From positions 30,318 to 94,317 of the forward strand of contig JAWLDA010000015.1 in NCBI GenBank assembly GCA_041686855.1: 64,000 nucleotides of DNA. The letters run 5' to 3'. Source of the DNA: JAWLDA01 sp041686855 (GTDB lineage Bacteria > Bacillota > Limnochordia > DTU080 > RSA5). The position numbers were made by a program, and so were the translations under genes. This document shows positions 53,851 through 62,316 of this stretch, one piece after another (the first letter of the stretch is position 1; each line of letters starts with the position of its first letter). Under the pieces are notes generated by a model. The model did no database searches. It was not told where the DNA came from and worked only from the letters and a program-made list of their open reading frames with translations.

Positions 53851-54396
53851 ATGATCAAGGACGATGCGCTGGAACGCGAACGAGAGACCGGAATGCCCGC
53901 AGCCGTTACGATCGCCCAAGCAGCCCTGGAGACGGGATGGGGGCGGACGCCCTTCGTCCATCAAGTCGACGCTCAACGAGCGCTTGTCAGGCGAGAGCGC
54001 GCTCGAGGGGAGTACACGATCCTGCCGGACGGGACACCGAGCTACAATCTGTTCGGCATCAAACGCCATCGCTCCGGTATGCCGTTTGTCGTCTGTTGGG
54101 ATCACGAAATCGAGGAGGGGCGCATGATACCGGTCCCAGACCGCTTTCGTCGCTACGCGTCATACGCCGATTCGATGGTCGACCGCGAGAAGTTTTTGCG
54201 CACCAATCCTCGTTACAGAGGTGTTCTTCACGTCTATGACCCTTTTGAGTTCGCCACGCGCCTACAGGAAGCAGGGTATGCGTCAGACCCCGACTACGCG
54301 GAGAAATTGCACGCGATCATGTGCAGGCGTGTCCTCCCGAGGTTGGGGCGTTCACGGTGCAGCGACGGCGGCGAAGGTGCACCGAACTCGGTCTAG
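53851..54396 (+). CDS. GH73-type N-acetylglucosaminidase (cell-wall hydrolase)
   Basis: A 181-residue enzyme of the FlgJ/LytD glucosaminidase type: TIAQAALETGWGRTPF contains the catalytic Glu, followed by SYNLFGIKRH and the conserved Y-ASY-DSM-DR-KFL pattern, then YASDPDYAEKL near the end. It cleaves the glycan strands of peptidoglycan. The family N-terminus reads ITPEAFIDMI, which here begins 24-27 bp before the first ATG at a non-standard ATC (53827) directly behind GAGGGGG; an in-frame TGA (53818-53820) blocks any longer start. So it either starts at 53851, or uses an unusual codon, or is missing its beginning. No signal peptide is seen. Confidence 0.75.
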   Translation: MIKDDALERERETGMPAAVTIAQAALETGWGRTPFVHQVDAQRALVRRERARGEYTILPDGTPSYNLFGIKRHRSGMPFVVCWDHEIEEGRMIPVPDRFRRYASYADSMVDREKFLRTNPRYRGVLHVYDPFEFATRLQEAGYASDPDYAEKLHAIMCRRVLPRLGRSRCSDGGEGAPNSV

Positions 54397-54427
54397 AACT
54401 TCGCACTAAAACCGGGGAGGGATCGCC

Positions 54428-56320
54428 GTGCTCGCAGAGCGTTTTGCCAACGAAGAACTGGGGACGAAGCTCATGTCGAGAGAGGAGTTTAAGCCGTATC
54501 CAACCGTAGACGAGCGGAGCGTGTGGCAACGTTTGCCCGAGTCCTTACGCAGCGCACAAGTGGCATTGGGTGAGCAGCACTTAGGCTGCGAATGGCCACC
54601 CCTTCCTGCGACCCGTTTCATGGAGTTTGAACGGAGGGGTGACCGCAAGGGATATGAGCGGCTGAGCTTTGGCCGGCGCAATGCTCTGGCCGACCTTGTA
54701 GTCGCCGAATGTATCGAGGACAAGGGGCGCTTCTTGGACTGCATTGTCGACGGCATCTGGGCCATTTGCGAAGAGTCCTTCTGGGGTGTCCCCGCCCATA
54801 ACCACTTACACGGGACGCGCGAGCCCCTACCGGACACGTCCCGACCGGCGATCGACCTCTTTGCGGCGGAGACGGCGGGATTGCTCGCCTGGACTCACTA
54901 CCTTTTGAAATCCCGATTGGACGGTATAAGTAAGCTGATTTGCGAACGCATTGAGCGCGAGGTGGCTCAGCGGATCACTCATCCGTATCTGGAACGAGAC
55001 GACTTCTGGTGGATGGGCCTTGATGGAACCAGACGCGTAAACAACTGGAATCCTTGGTGCAACTCGAACTGCCTGACGGTCTTGTTCCTGCTCGAGGAGG
55101 ACGATGAACGCCGTAGGGCGGGGGTCGCAAAGTCTCTTCGGAGCTTGGACAGCTTCCTCGCCGTCTACAGCCCGGACGGTGGTTGTGACGAGGGCACCTC
55201 TTACTGGAGTCGGGCGGGCGGCTCTCTCTTTGACTGTCTGGAACTCCTCTGCGCAGCGTCGAACGGGTGGATCGACGTCTACCGGGAGCCATTGATCGGG
55301 GAGATCGGACGCTTTATGGTGCGCGCCTACATCAGTGGTGATTACTTTATCAATTTTGCAGATGGTGCCGGCAAATTGCCGGTTTACACGGGAGCGGGAT
55401 CCGGTTTTTCGCCTGCCTTGATTTACGCGTATGGTCGCCGCATCGGTGACGTGAGCTTGCAGGCGCTCGGGACGGCCAGACACCATCAGAACCGGGAGCG
55501 AGCGCTGGACGTCCAAGGGTCTCTGCTGAGACGGCTCCCCGCAATCTTTGAGTTTGCCAACCTGGAGCGCGAGGAGTCCCAACCGCCATTCTTGCCGGAC
55601 GTGTGGCTCCCTCACACGCAAGTGATGGCGGCGCGGGAGCGTGCCCAGACGGACCGAGGCCTGTACGTGGCGGCGAAAGGCGGCCATAACGCAGAAAGCC
55701 ACAACCACAATGACGTCGGCAATTTTATCGTGTATGCCGACGGTCTTCCGGTGCTGGTCGACGCCGGAGTTGGAACGTATACAAAACAAACCTTTAGCAG
55801 CGGTCGCTACGACCTTTGGACCATGCAGTCCGCTTACCATAATTTGCCGACAATTGGCGGTGTCCAACAGCGTGCGGGCGCCGAGTACCGTGCCGGTAGG
55901 GTCGAGTACCGTGTAGACGATGAGGGTGCTAAGCTCACCTTAGACCTGGCTCCAGCCTACCCGGTGGAGGCGGGCGTCAACCTTTGGGAACGCTCGGTGT
56001 TACTGCGCCGCGGCGGCGATCCGTACGTGGAAGTGGTCGACACCTTTGAGCTGTCCGGGCCGAAGGACGTGGTGATGAGTCTGATGACCCCGGGAGAACC
56101 ACGAGTTACGTGTGCCGGCGGTATCGCCTTGGACCTCGATCCTTCCGTCCAGCTCGCCTATGATGGCAGCGTGTTGAACGCAACGGTTGAGCGCCTCGAG
56201 ATGGAGGACGACCGGCTGCGCAACGTGTGGGGAGCGTCGCTCTTTCGCCTGCAGCTGCGAGCGAAGGAGCGGGTTGCCAAGGGGACCTGGTGGATCCGGC
56301 TCACGAGAGGATCTCGTTGA
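54428..56320 (+). CDS. Heparinase II/III-family polysaccharide lyase
   Basis: A 630-residue protein: an N-terminal alpha/alpha toroid (about 1-370) followed by a beta-sheet domain. The hallmark GGHNAESHNHNDVGNF (418-433) with His425 and His427 belongs to heparinase II/III and oligo-alginate lyase enzymes. No signal peptide is present, so it probably acts on imported oligosaccharides. Enzymes of this group cleave uronic-acid linkages by beta-elimination. The GTG start lies behind GGGAGGG. Its end overlaps the convergent metallophosphoesterase by 20 bp. With the PL6 lyase (14788) it supports use of acidic polysaccharides. Confidence 0.87.
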   Translation: MLAERFANEELGTKLMSREEFKPYPTVDERSVWQRLPESLRSAQVALGEQHLGCEWPPLPATRFMEFERRGDRKGYERLSFGRRNALADLVVAECIEDKGRFLDCIVDGIWAICEESFWGVPAHNHLHGTREPLPDTSRPAIDLFAAETAGLLAWTHYLLKSRLDGISKLICERIEREVAQRITHPYLERDDFWWMGLDGTRRVNNWNPWCNSNCLTVLFLLEEDDERRRAGVAKSLRSLDSFLAVYSPDGGCDEGTSYWSRAGGSLFDCLELLCAASNGWIDVYREPLIGEIGRFMVRAYISGDYFINFADGAGKLPVYTGAGSGFSPALIYAYGRRIGDVSLQALGTARHHQNRERALDVQGSLLRRLPAIFEFANLEREESQPPFLPDVWLPHTQVMAARERAQTDRGLYVAAKGGHNAESHNHNDVGNFIVYADGLPVLVDAGVGTYTKQTFSSGRYDLWTMQSAYHNLPTIGGVQQRAGAEYRAGRVEYRVDDEGAKLTLDLAPAYPVEAGVNLWERSVLLRRGGDPYVEVVDTFELSGPKDVVMSLMTPGEPRVTCAGGIALDLDPSVQLAYDGSVLNATVERLEMEDDRLRNVWGASLFRLQLRAKERVAKGTWWIRLTRGSR

Positions 56321-57161
56321 TGGTGTACTCCTCGATCCACTCTCGAGTGGCGTGGCAGCGAAAACGAATGCGCAAACGCCCGTCATCCTCAAATGCCAGC
56401 AGCGCTGAGTGACTGCCTGGGGACCGCTCCGTCTCGAGGGCTGACACGTTGTACTGGGCAATGGAGCTCTCTGCAATGGGATTCACACGGTTCCACGGAT
56501 TCTCTTTGTTCCAGACCAGGTCTCCGATGTGGGCATGTCCGTGGAAGTGTGCCCTCACGTTAGGCGGGAGTGGGAGCAGGGCGTCCTGCAGCGCTCCTGC
56601 TCGCTGTCCACCTTGAAAGGCGTAATGGGACGCCACCAAGACCGGCTGATCGGATGCGCGGATCGCGTCGCGCAGGCCATTGTACGCGTTGGGGCCGTGT
56701 GGGTATGCCTGTGGTTCCGGGCCGTAAACGGCTCCGGCTACGGTTAGCCAGCGCCCATCGTTGTCAGCGTGATCCCCAAGGAAAAAGACGCGATGGTCCG
56801 CAACCTCAACGCTAAAGTAAAGGTCGGATAGAGTTTCCATCGTGCGCCATCCCGGCCGAGAGCAGACGCGCTCGTAAATGAGGTAACGATTCACCCCTCC
56901 GTGGCGGTAGAGGTCCATCTCGTGGTTGCCCATGATGTAACAAACTGGTACGCCGAGGCGTTCATACAGCTCGACGCTCGTGGCGGCCACCTCATCAAGA
57001 GCGGCGAAATCGGTACCGACCAGCGCGTCTCCCAGGCACCAGGCGCCTACAAGGGGTAGCTTTAGGCTCAGGACGTCTTCGACCGCGTTTGACAAGACGG
57101 AATGAGCCGTCTCGGGACGATTCAACTGCAGGTCCGAACTAATCCAAACGTACGCGCTCAC
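56301..57161 (-). CDS. Metallophosphoesterase with altered first motif
   Basis: A 286-residue calcineurin-like phosphoesterase. Motifs: WISSDLQLN (motif I, Asp10; the usual D-x-H is D-x-Gln12), LGDALVG, MGNHEMD, VASHYAF and FHGHAH. All metal ligands except the first-motif His are present. The substrate is unknown. GTG at 57161 is preferred: GGAGGAG lies 6 bp upstream and the protein then starts right at the first strand, as in the family. The frame is open upstream to 57281 but without a ribosome site. It is divergent from the esterase gene. Confidence 0.82.
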   Translation of the reverse strand: MSAYVWISSDLQLNRPETAHSVLSNAVEDVLSLKLPLVGAWCLGDALVGTDFAALDEVAATSVELYERLGVPVCYIMGNHEMDLYRHGGVNRYLIYERVCSRPGWRTMETLSDLYFSVEVADHRVFFLGDHADNDGRWLTVAGAVYGPEPQAYPHGPNAYNGLRDAIRASDQPVLVASHYAFQGGQRAGALQDALLPLPPNVRAHFHGHAHIGDLVWNKENPWNRVNPIAESSIAQYNVSALETERSPGSHSALLAFEDDGRLRIRFRCHATREWIEEYTINEILS

Positions 57162-57360
57162 AAGCTCCTCCAACTCCTTCAGCAACACGCTCGTATGCTC
57201 GTTTCGTTTCGCTGTTGCCGTTCGACACACTTCGCCTTCGCGAGGGGGTTCTCCCTTGTTCCCATCCTCGCGGGCCAACAAAGGAAAATGTCCCTTAACG
57301 GTTTAAGTGCAGCTGCATGCCATGCAACCCGTGCAGGGGAGCCTTGAGGAGGCATATTGG

Positions 57361-59346
57361 ATGAGACCTTTCGGACAGTTCCTGGATGGATATTACGACA
57401 CAGCGGATCAGCTAAGGGAGCACCTGCGGCACAGAGCCGACGAGGCGCTGGGTTGGCACAATGCAGTTAAAGCGGCGCTTAGCTCCAAGGAGGATTTCGC
57501 CCGACGCACCCTCGGAGTGCAAAGCGAAGCGCTTCGCGCCATCGGCGGCCTGCCCGATCTGCCCGCCAAGGTACAGGGAAGCGTGACCGGGCGCCTTACC
57601 GGCGACGACTTCACCGTCGAGAAGCTCCTCATCGAGACGCTCCCAGACGTTTATGCAACCGCGAACCTCTACCTTCCCACTGGGGTGGGCGAAAAGGTGC
57701 CCGGGGTGCTCTTCCTTTGCGGTCACAGTGAGGAGGCGAAGGCCTCTCCTCGGTACCAACAGGTGTGTCGCGCTCTGGTGAAAGCTAAAATGGCGGTTCT
57801 CGCTCTCGATCCGGTCGGTCAAGGAGAGCGAATGCAGTACCTCGATCCTGAAACGGGGGAGCAGCGGGTCCGTTGGGGCACGGTCGAGCACTCTCACGCC
57901 GGCTTTCAGTGTCACATTGCCGGCTTCAACATCGCCCGATACTTCGTTGCCGACGCCAAACAGGCACTCACGTACTTGGCGGCTCGCCCCGAAGTGGATG
58001 AGCTGCGGCTAGGCGTCACGGGCAACTCGGGTGGCGGGACCCAGGCGAGCTACCTCACGCTGTTGGACGAACGCCTCCTTTGCAGCGCTCCGTGCACGTA
58101 CATCACCAGTCGCCAAGCGTATATGGCAACGGGCCAAGCCCACGACTCGGAGCAAAACTTTTACCGCGCCATTACAATGGGGCTTGACTACGACGATTTA
58201 CTCGCGCCTCATGTGCCTAAACCGCTCTTTATCGGTGCGGTGGCCAGCGACTTTTTTTGCGTTGAAGGCACGCTGCAAAGTTACCAGCACTTGCGTCACG
58301 CCTACGAATTATTTGAGAGACCCGAGAACCTAACGTGCGTCATCGCGCCTGGTACACATGGGTACGGGCCGATTTTGCGCGACCGGGTGACGCACTTCTT
58401 CCGCCACCATCTCTTAGGAGAGAACGCCGAGCACCGCCCTGGGCTCATCACTCTTGCTGAGGCTGTCGAGTCGCCGCACCGTGGCTATTCGCCGATCGAG
58501 ATAGAGGAGCCGGGCGTGTTTACGGCCCAAGCGTTGCAAGTGACCGAGACCGGTCAGGTGGCCCTTGACTACCCAAGCGCGAAGCGTGTCTTTGATCTCA
58601 ATCTCGAGGCTTGGGAGCAAAAGACTTCCGAAAGCAAGAAGAAAACGGGCGCCGAGTCGGTCGAGGTAAAGGTAGAGCGGTTGCGCCGGCTGGTGCTGGG
58701 AGAGCGCACGCGTCCACCCATGTGGGTGCGGGAAGTGCGCACGGGCGTGGATGAAGAGACCGGCATCGCTTGGGCGCACCGGTTTGCGTTCTCAGAGCCG
58801 CGCATCGCGCTCCCCATGCTCGAGTTGCGACGGGCAGACGTGAATGCAGGGGCGGGAGCGCTCGCCGTCGTTGCCCTCGAAGAAGGAACCGAGGCGGTGG
58901 AGGCGCGGCGCGATGATGTGATCGAGTACGTCAACAAGCACGGTCGGGTCCTCCTCGTCGATCCCCGAGGTGTCGGGGCGGCCAGGCAGCGTCCGGTGAA
59001 CGGTCGGCCAAGCGGCACCTACGATACGACTTACAAGCTGAATTACGACGCGATGATGCTGGGAGACTCCCTGTTTGCCATGCGCTGCTTCGATGTCTAC
59101 CGTGCCCTCGAGTATGCCCGTCGGATTGCATCGGAGGTGGCCGTCACCGGCGAAGGGGACGCTGGGCTCGTGCTGCTCGCCGCGGCCGTCCTGGATGGCA
59201 ACGTTCGTTCCGCCGGGTTTCAGGGACTGCTGCCTTCATTAGAGGCCCTCGTCCAAGAGGCGTATTATGAGGCGAGTCACCTTCTCGAGGTGTGCGGTCT
59301 GCTTGAGCTCCCGGACGTCGGGGAGATGCTGCGCCAATTGGAGTAG
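57361..59346 (+). CDS. Acetyl-xylan-esterase-like alpha/beta hydrolase
   Basis: A 661-residue protein with an alpha/beta hydrolase domain in the first ~400 residues. The nucleophile elbow is GNSGGG (Ser223), with Asp297 in VASDFF and His333 in GTHGYG as the likely triad. PGVLFLCGHSEEAKA and LDPVGQGER resemble the AXE1 (acetyl xylan esterase) family. A second half of ~260 residues (about 400-661) also looks like an alpha/beta fold but lacks an obvious triad. No signal peptide is seen. It likely removes acyl groups from imported sugars. The ATG at 57361 follows GAGGAGG. Confidence 0.82.
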   Translation: MRPFGQFLDGYYDTADQLREHLRHRADEALGWHNAVKAALSSKEDFARRTLGVQSEALRAIGGLPDLPAKVQGSVTGRLTGDDFTVEKLLIETLPDVYATANLYLPTGVGEKVPGVLFLCGHSEEAKASPRYQQVCRALVKAKMAVLALDPVGQGERMQYLDPETGEQRVRWGTVEHSHAGFQCHIAGFNIARYFVADAKQALTYLAARPEVDELRLGVTGNSGGGTQASYLTLLDERLLCSAPCTYITSRQAYMATGQAHDSEQNFYRAITMGLDYDDLLAPHVPKPLFIGAVASDFFCVEGTLQSYQHLRHAYELFERPENLTCVIAPGTHGYGPILRDRVTHFFRHHLLGENAEHRPGLITLAEAVESPHRGYSPIEIEEPGVFTAQALQVTETGQVALDYPSAKRVFDLNLEAWEQKTSESKKKTGAESVEVKVERLRRLVLGERTRPPMWVREVRTGVDEETGIAWAHRFAFSEPRIALPMLELRRADVNAGAGALAVVALEEGTEAVEARRDDVIEYVNKHGRVLLVDPRGVGAARQRPVNGRPSGTYDTTYKLNYDAMMLGDSLFAMRCFDVYRALEYARRIASEVAVTGEGDAGLVLLAAAVLDGNVRSAGFQGLLPSLEALVQEAYYEASHLLEVCGLLELPDVGEMLRQLE

Positions 59347-59383
59347 GGAGGACGATACGGCGGTCCCATTTCCGCCCAAGGAC

Positions 59384-60115
59384 TTAGGCGGGGTCGCCTT
59401 GCCGCCCGTCCTTCCCCTCTCCGAGGAAGAAGGCTTTAACCGCTGAACCGGGTGGTTGTTCAGCGATATAGAGGGTTCCATCAGTATCGAGGAGCGAGAG
59501 CAGCACATCGTCGGTCTGAGGAATCCCTCGGGCAGCCAGTTCCCGTTTAAGCCAAGCCGTGTCGAGTCCGATAGACTCGAGATTCACCTTTTCGACGCGT
59601 CTATCGGTGACGAGGGGGACAGGCAACCCTTCGTATGCTGTGTCGATGCCGAGGTCTCGCGGCGTGATGGGCCGGGCCTGCGACTTGGGAATGACGGAGA
59701 GTTGACCACCGGGTTCCAAAATGGCGAATTCGACGTCGGCGAGGGTGCGGTATCCTTTGGATCGCACACCCGAGAGGAGTTGATCGACGCTTATTTGGTT
59801 CTTAATCAAATTTGCCTTAACGATACGTCCATTTCGCACGAGTAGATCGGGTTGACCACCAATCCAGCGGCCGAGCCAATTGCTCAAGGAGGCCATACTG
59901 ATTAAGGCGTGCGTCCCTGCCAGTCCGATCAGAGCGATTATGGCATTAACGAGAGGAATGTTCTTGTTTACGATGAGCGCCGCCGACGCCGATCCAATGA
60001 GCATCATGACAACGAAGTCGTACGGCTTTTGCTGGAAGGTAAGGCTCTTACCGAGGAGTCGCAGGAGCACGATGGCGAGGATGTAAACGACTATGCCGCG
60101 CAGCAGGAGTTCCAC
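59384..60115 (-). CDS. DUF421 membrane protein (YetF type)
   Basis: A 243-residue protein with three N-terminal helices (about 5-85) and the DUF421 soluble domain: LIVNKNIPLVN, then PDLLVRNGRIVKANLIKNQISVDQLLSGVRSKGYRTLADVEFAILEP. This family is common in sporulating Bacilli and Clostridia (YetF, YkjA, YrbG), and a spore-membrane or germination-related role has been proposed for some. The GTG start follows GGGGGAAG. It lies downstream of an unpaired sugar-binding protein on the same strand, separated by a hairpin. Confidence 0.88.
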   Translation of the reverse strand: MELLLRGIVVYILAIVLLRLLGKSLTFQQKPYDFVVMMLIGSASAALIVNKNIPLVNAIIALIGLAGTHALISMASLSNWLGRWIGGQPDLLVRNGRIVKANLIKNQISVDQLLSGVRSKGYRTLADVEFAILEPGGQLSVIPKSQARPITPRDLGIDTAYEGLPVPLVTDRRVEKVNLESIGLDTAWLKRELAARGIPQTDDVLLSLLDTDGTLYIAEQPPGSAVKAFFLGEGKDGRQGDPA

Positions 60116-60140
60116 AGAGACTTCCCCCGGTGAGTGTAAG

Positions 60141-60172
60141 GTAGGGGTCCGGAAAGACCGGAGGCCCTACCC
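60141..60172 (-). terminator. Hairpin between the sugar-binding protein and DUF421 genes
   Basis: GGTAGGG-G-TCCGG pairs with CCGGA-GG-CCCTACC (12 bp with a small asymmetric interruption, AAAGA loop). It lies after the minus-strand sugar-binding protein and before the DUF421 start, with no clear T-run. Probably a terminator. Confidence 0.6.
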
Positions 60173-60186
60173 CTAGGATAACCCGT

Positions 60187-61464
60187 CTACTCTCTTAAGA
60201 TGACGTTCGCGAGTCGGGCCATCTCTTCGATCCCGGCTTCGGGAGCCAGCTCTCCTTGGCGAACCTGATTGAGTAGCGGTGCAAGGACCGGATTCATCGA
60301 TTGGTAACGGTAGTACGGCCACACTCCGGCGTTTTCAAGGATGCGAAGGGTATTCACGTTGAACGGAGCGATTCGCAACATCTCCGCGACCTCGGGCTCG
60401 GAGTATACCTGGTATGCCTCCAAGTACGGGGCGTTTGGAAAGCTGCCTCTTAGCTCTGCGCGGATCTTTTGAAGATCGACTCTGCTCATTGTTTCGATCC
60501 ATTTCCAGCCGAGATCGGGATTCTCGGCGCCTTCGACCACGGCAAACATGTTGCTCCAACCCACTGTAGAACGTTTTACTCCCGAAGGACCAGGTGGGAA
60601 GTCGGTTTGAGCGGCCCGGAACGGAGCGTCTGTAACTGCGGCGGTAGCTGGGATTTGTGACGTCTGCATGGCGATTTGACCGGCATGGAAATTAGAGACG
60701 CCTGACAGGCCGCCAAACCGGTGGACCGTGAACAGTTCGGCAAGGAACTGCATGGTCTCACGGCCCTCCTCTGAGTCAAAGGCGACGCTCCCGTAGTCTT
60801 CGGTGTAGAAGCGGGCGTTGTTTGAGTAAAGCCATGCAGCAAACACCGGTAGACTAAGCCCTGTATCGAAACCGGCGACCGCCACTTGACCGTCACCCGT
60901 CACCCGATGCAGGCGGTGGGCGAAGGTAGTAAGATCGTCCCAGTTAGCCATCGAGTCTGGATCTGGGTTGAGTCCGGCTTCTTCGAACATGTCCGCGTTA
61001 TAAATAATCGTGGTGGCCTCCATGGACCAGGGAACCCCGTAGATGGTCTCGCCGCTTCGATTGAAGGTGCGTGCCGAGGGGAAGAACGTCAGGTCGCCAA
61101 TTGGACTTCGGTCCCAGTACTGGTTGAGAGGCGTAAGGAGGCCCATTTCATGCAGGTCCACCGCGTACGCTACGGAGACAATGGAGGCATCCGGGGCGTT
61201 GCCACCCGTTGCTGCCAACACGATGGGGTCTGGACCAAAGGGAACATACTGGTACTCGACGGTAACTCCGGGATTCTCCTCTTCAAATACTGACTTTACC
61301 TCGTCGAAAAAGAGACCCGTTGTGTAGTGGGCATCGCCTAACCAGGCCTGCCACAAAAATATGGTGACGGTCTCGTTAGCTCGGGTCGGGCCTCCAAAAG
61401 CGATAGCGATACACATGGCAAGGAAGAGACGAGTAGCCCAATGACAAAACGAATTGAAATTCAT
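60187..61464 (-). CDS. Carbohydrate ABC transporter binding protein without permease neighbours
   Basis: A 425-residue family 1 binding protein. The signal peptide runs to about PTRA (residue 28). The mature sequence opens NETVTIFLWQAW and contains ETIYGVPWSMEATTIIYNADMFEEAGL, the typical sugar-binding protein core. The ATG at 61464 follows AGGAGG at 9 bp. No permease or ATPase gene is adjacent: the neighbours are DUF421 and an HD-GYP protein. It may work with a transporter elsewhere or serve as a sensor. Substrate unknown. Confidence 0.87.
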   Translation of the reverse strand: MNFNSFCHWATRLFLAMCIAIAFGGPTRANETVTIFLWQAWLGDAHYTTGLFFDEVKSVFEEENPGVTVEYQYVPFGPDPIVLAATGGNAPDASIVSVAYAVDLHEMGLLTPLNQYWDRSPIGDLTFFPSARTFNRSGETIYGVPWSMEATTIIYNADMFEEAGLNPDPDSMANWDDLTTFAHRLHRVTGDGQVAVAGFDTGLSLPVFAAWLYSNNARFYTEDYGSVAFDSEEGRETMQFLAELFTVHRFGGLSGVSNFHAGQIAMQTSQIPATAAVTDAPFRAAQTDFPPGPSGVKRSTVGWSNMFAVVEGAENPDLGWKWIETMSRVDLQKIRAELRGSFPNAPYLEAYQVYSEPEVAEMLRIAPFNVNTLRILENAGVWPYYRYQSMNPVLAPLLNQVRQGELAPEAGIEEMARLANVILRE

Positions 61465-61602
61465 CAAAGCGGTTCCTCCTTTGTCAGCGATACGGGTCTG
61501 CATCCGAAGCTCAAGGAATGAGGCTATCTTGATTGTTTTAGCAAAACTCTGAGAATTCCTTGTAAACTTAATCCGATGCATGCAAAGGATAGGGGATTGG
61601 CA

Positions 61603-62256
61603 TTATCGCCGCGGATTGATGCGTTTCGGCTGGCGAGTAAGCGGACGATACATGGCGGCCTCTTGATACCAACGATGTCGATTGTCGACAAGAGCGCTGT
61701 TTCTAATCATCGAGACGAATTCCCGGGCGATTGTGGGGTGGAATTGGTGACCGCCGCATCGACGAATCTCGTTGAGCCCCTCTTGGACGCTGAGCGGCTC
61801 AGCTTGGTAGACCCGTCGCTCGGCAGTCATGGTGTCGAACGTATCGCACAAGTGAATGATTTGCGCTTGCAGGGAGATCTGGTCGCCGGCGATCCCGCGT
61901 GGATAACCTGTTCCGTCATGTCGTTCGTGATGATCTCTCACGAACTCAGCCGCTCTTGGAAGGTTTAATTTATCGCGCAATATGCGATTGCCAATGTGGC
62001 AGTGAGCTTGAACGATGAGATATTCGGTGGACGTGAGGGGCCCTGGTTTAAAGAGGATCGCGCTGTCGATGCCGATCTTGCCGATGTCGTGCAAAAGGGC
62101 GGCGACTCGCAGATCGTCATCGAATACACCCAGTTGGCGGCCAAGCATGCAGGCCAGACGCATGACTCGTAGTCCATGAGCTTGAAACGCCATTAACTTT
62201 TGCTCATCGATGACCTGGATCTCATGAAGTAGGCCGTATATATCGTTAAGTGACAT
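61603..62256 (-). CDS. HD-GYP domain phosphodiesterase (putative c-di-GMP hydrolase)
   Basis: A 217-residue protein that is almost only an HD-GYP domain. The catalytic pair is His56-Asp57 (AALLHDIGKIG), followed by HHERHDGTGYPRGIAGDQI (His109, His110, Asp114, Gly-Tyr-Pro at 117-119) and IIHLCDTFDTMT. All hallmark residues are present, so it should hydrolyse c-di-GMP or a related dinucleotide. There is no sensor or receiver domain. The ATG at 62256 follows GGTGG; the frame remains open upstream into the repeat array but looks non-coding there. Confidence 0.9.
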   Translation of the reverse strand: MSLNDIYGLLHEIQVIDEQKLMAFQAHGLRVMRLACMLGRQLGVFDDDLRVAALLHDIGKIGIDSAILFKPGPLTSTEYLIVQAHCHIGNRILRDKLNLPRAAEFVRDHHERHDGTGYPRGIAGDQISLQAQIIHLCDTFDTMTAERRVYQAEPLSVQEGLNEIRRCGGHQFHPTIAREFVSMIRNSALVDNRHRWYQEAAMYRPLTRQPKRINPRR

Positions 62257-62316
62257 TTTGCTTACCACCAATTCTCCCGACGTCACGATAGGGCGATGTC
62301 GGTCTCTGGGTGATTC

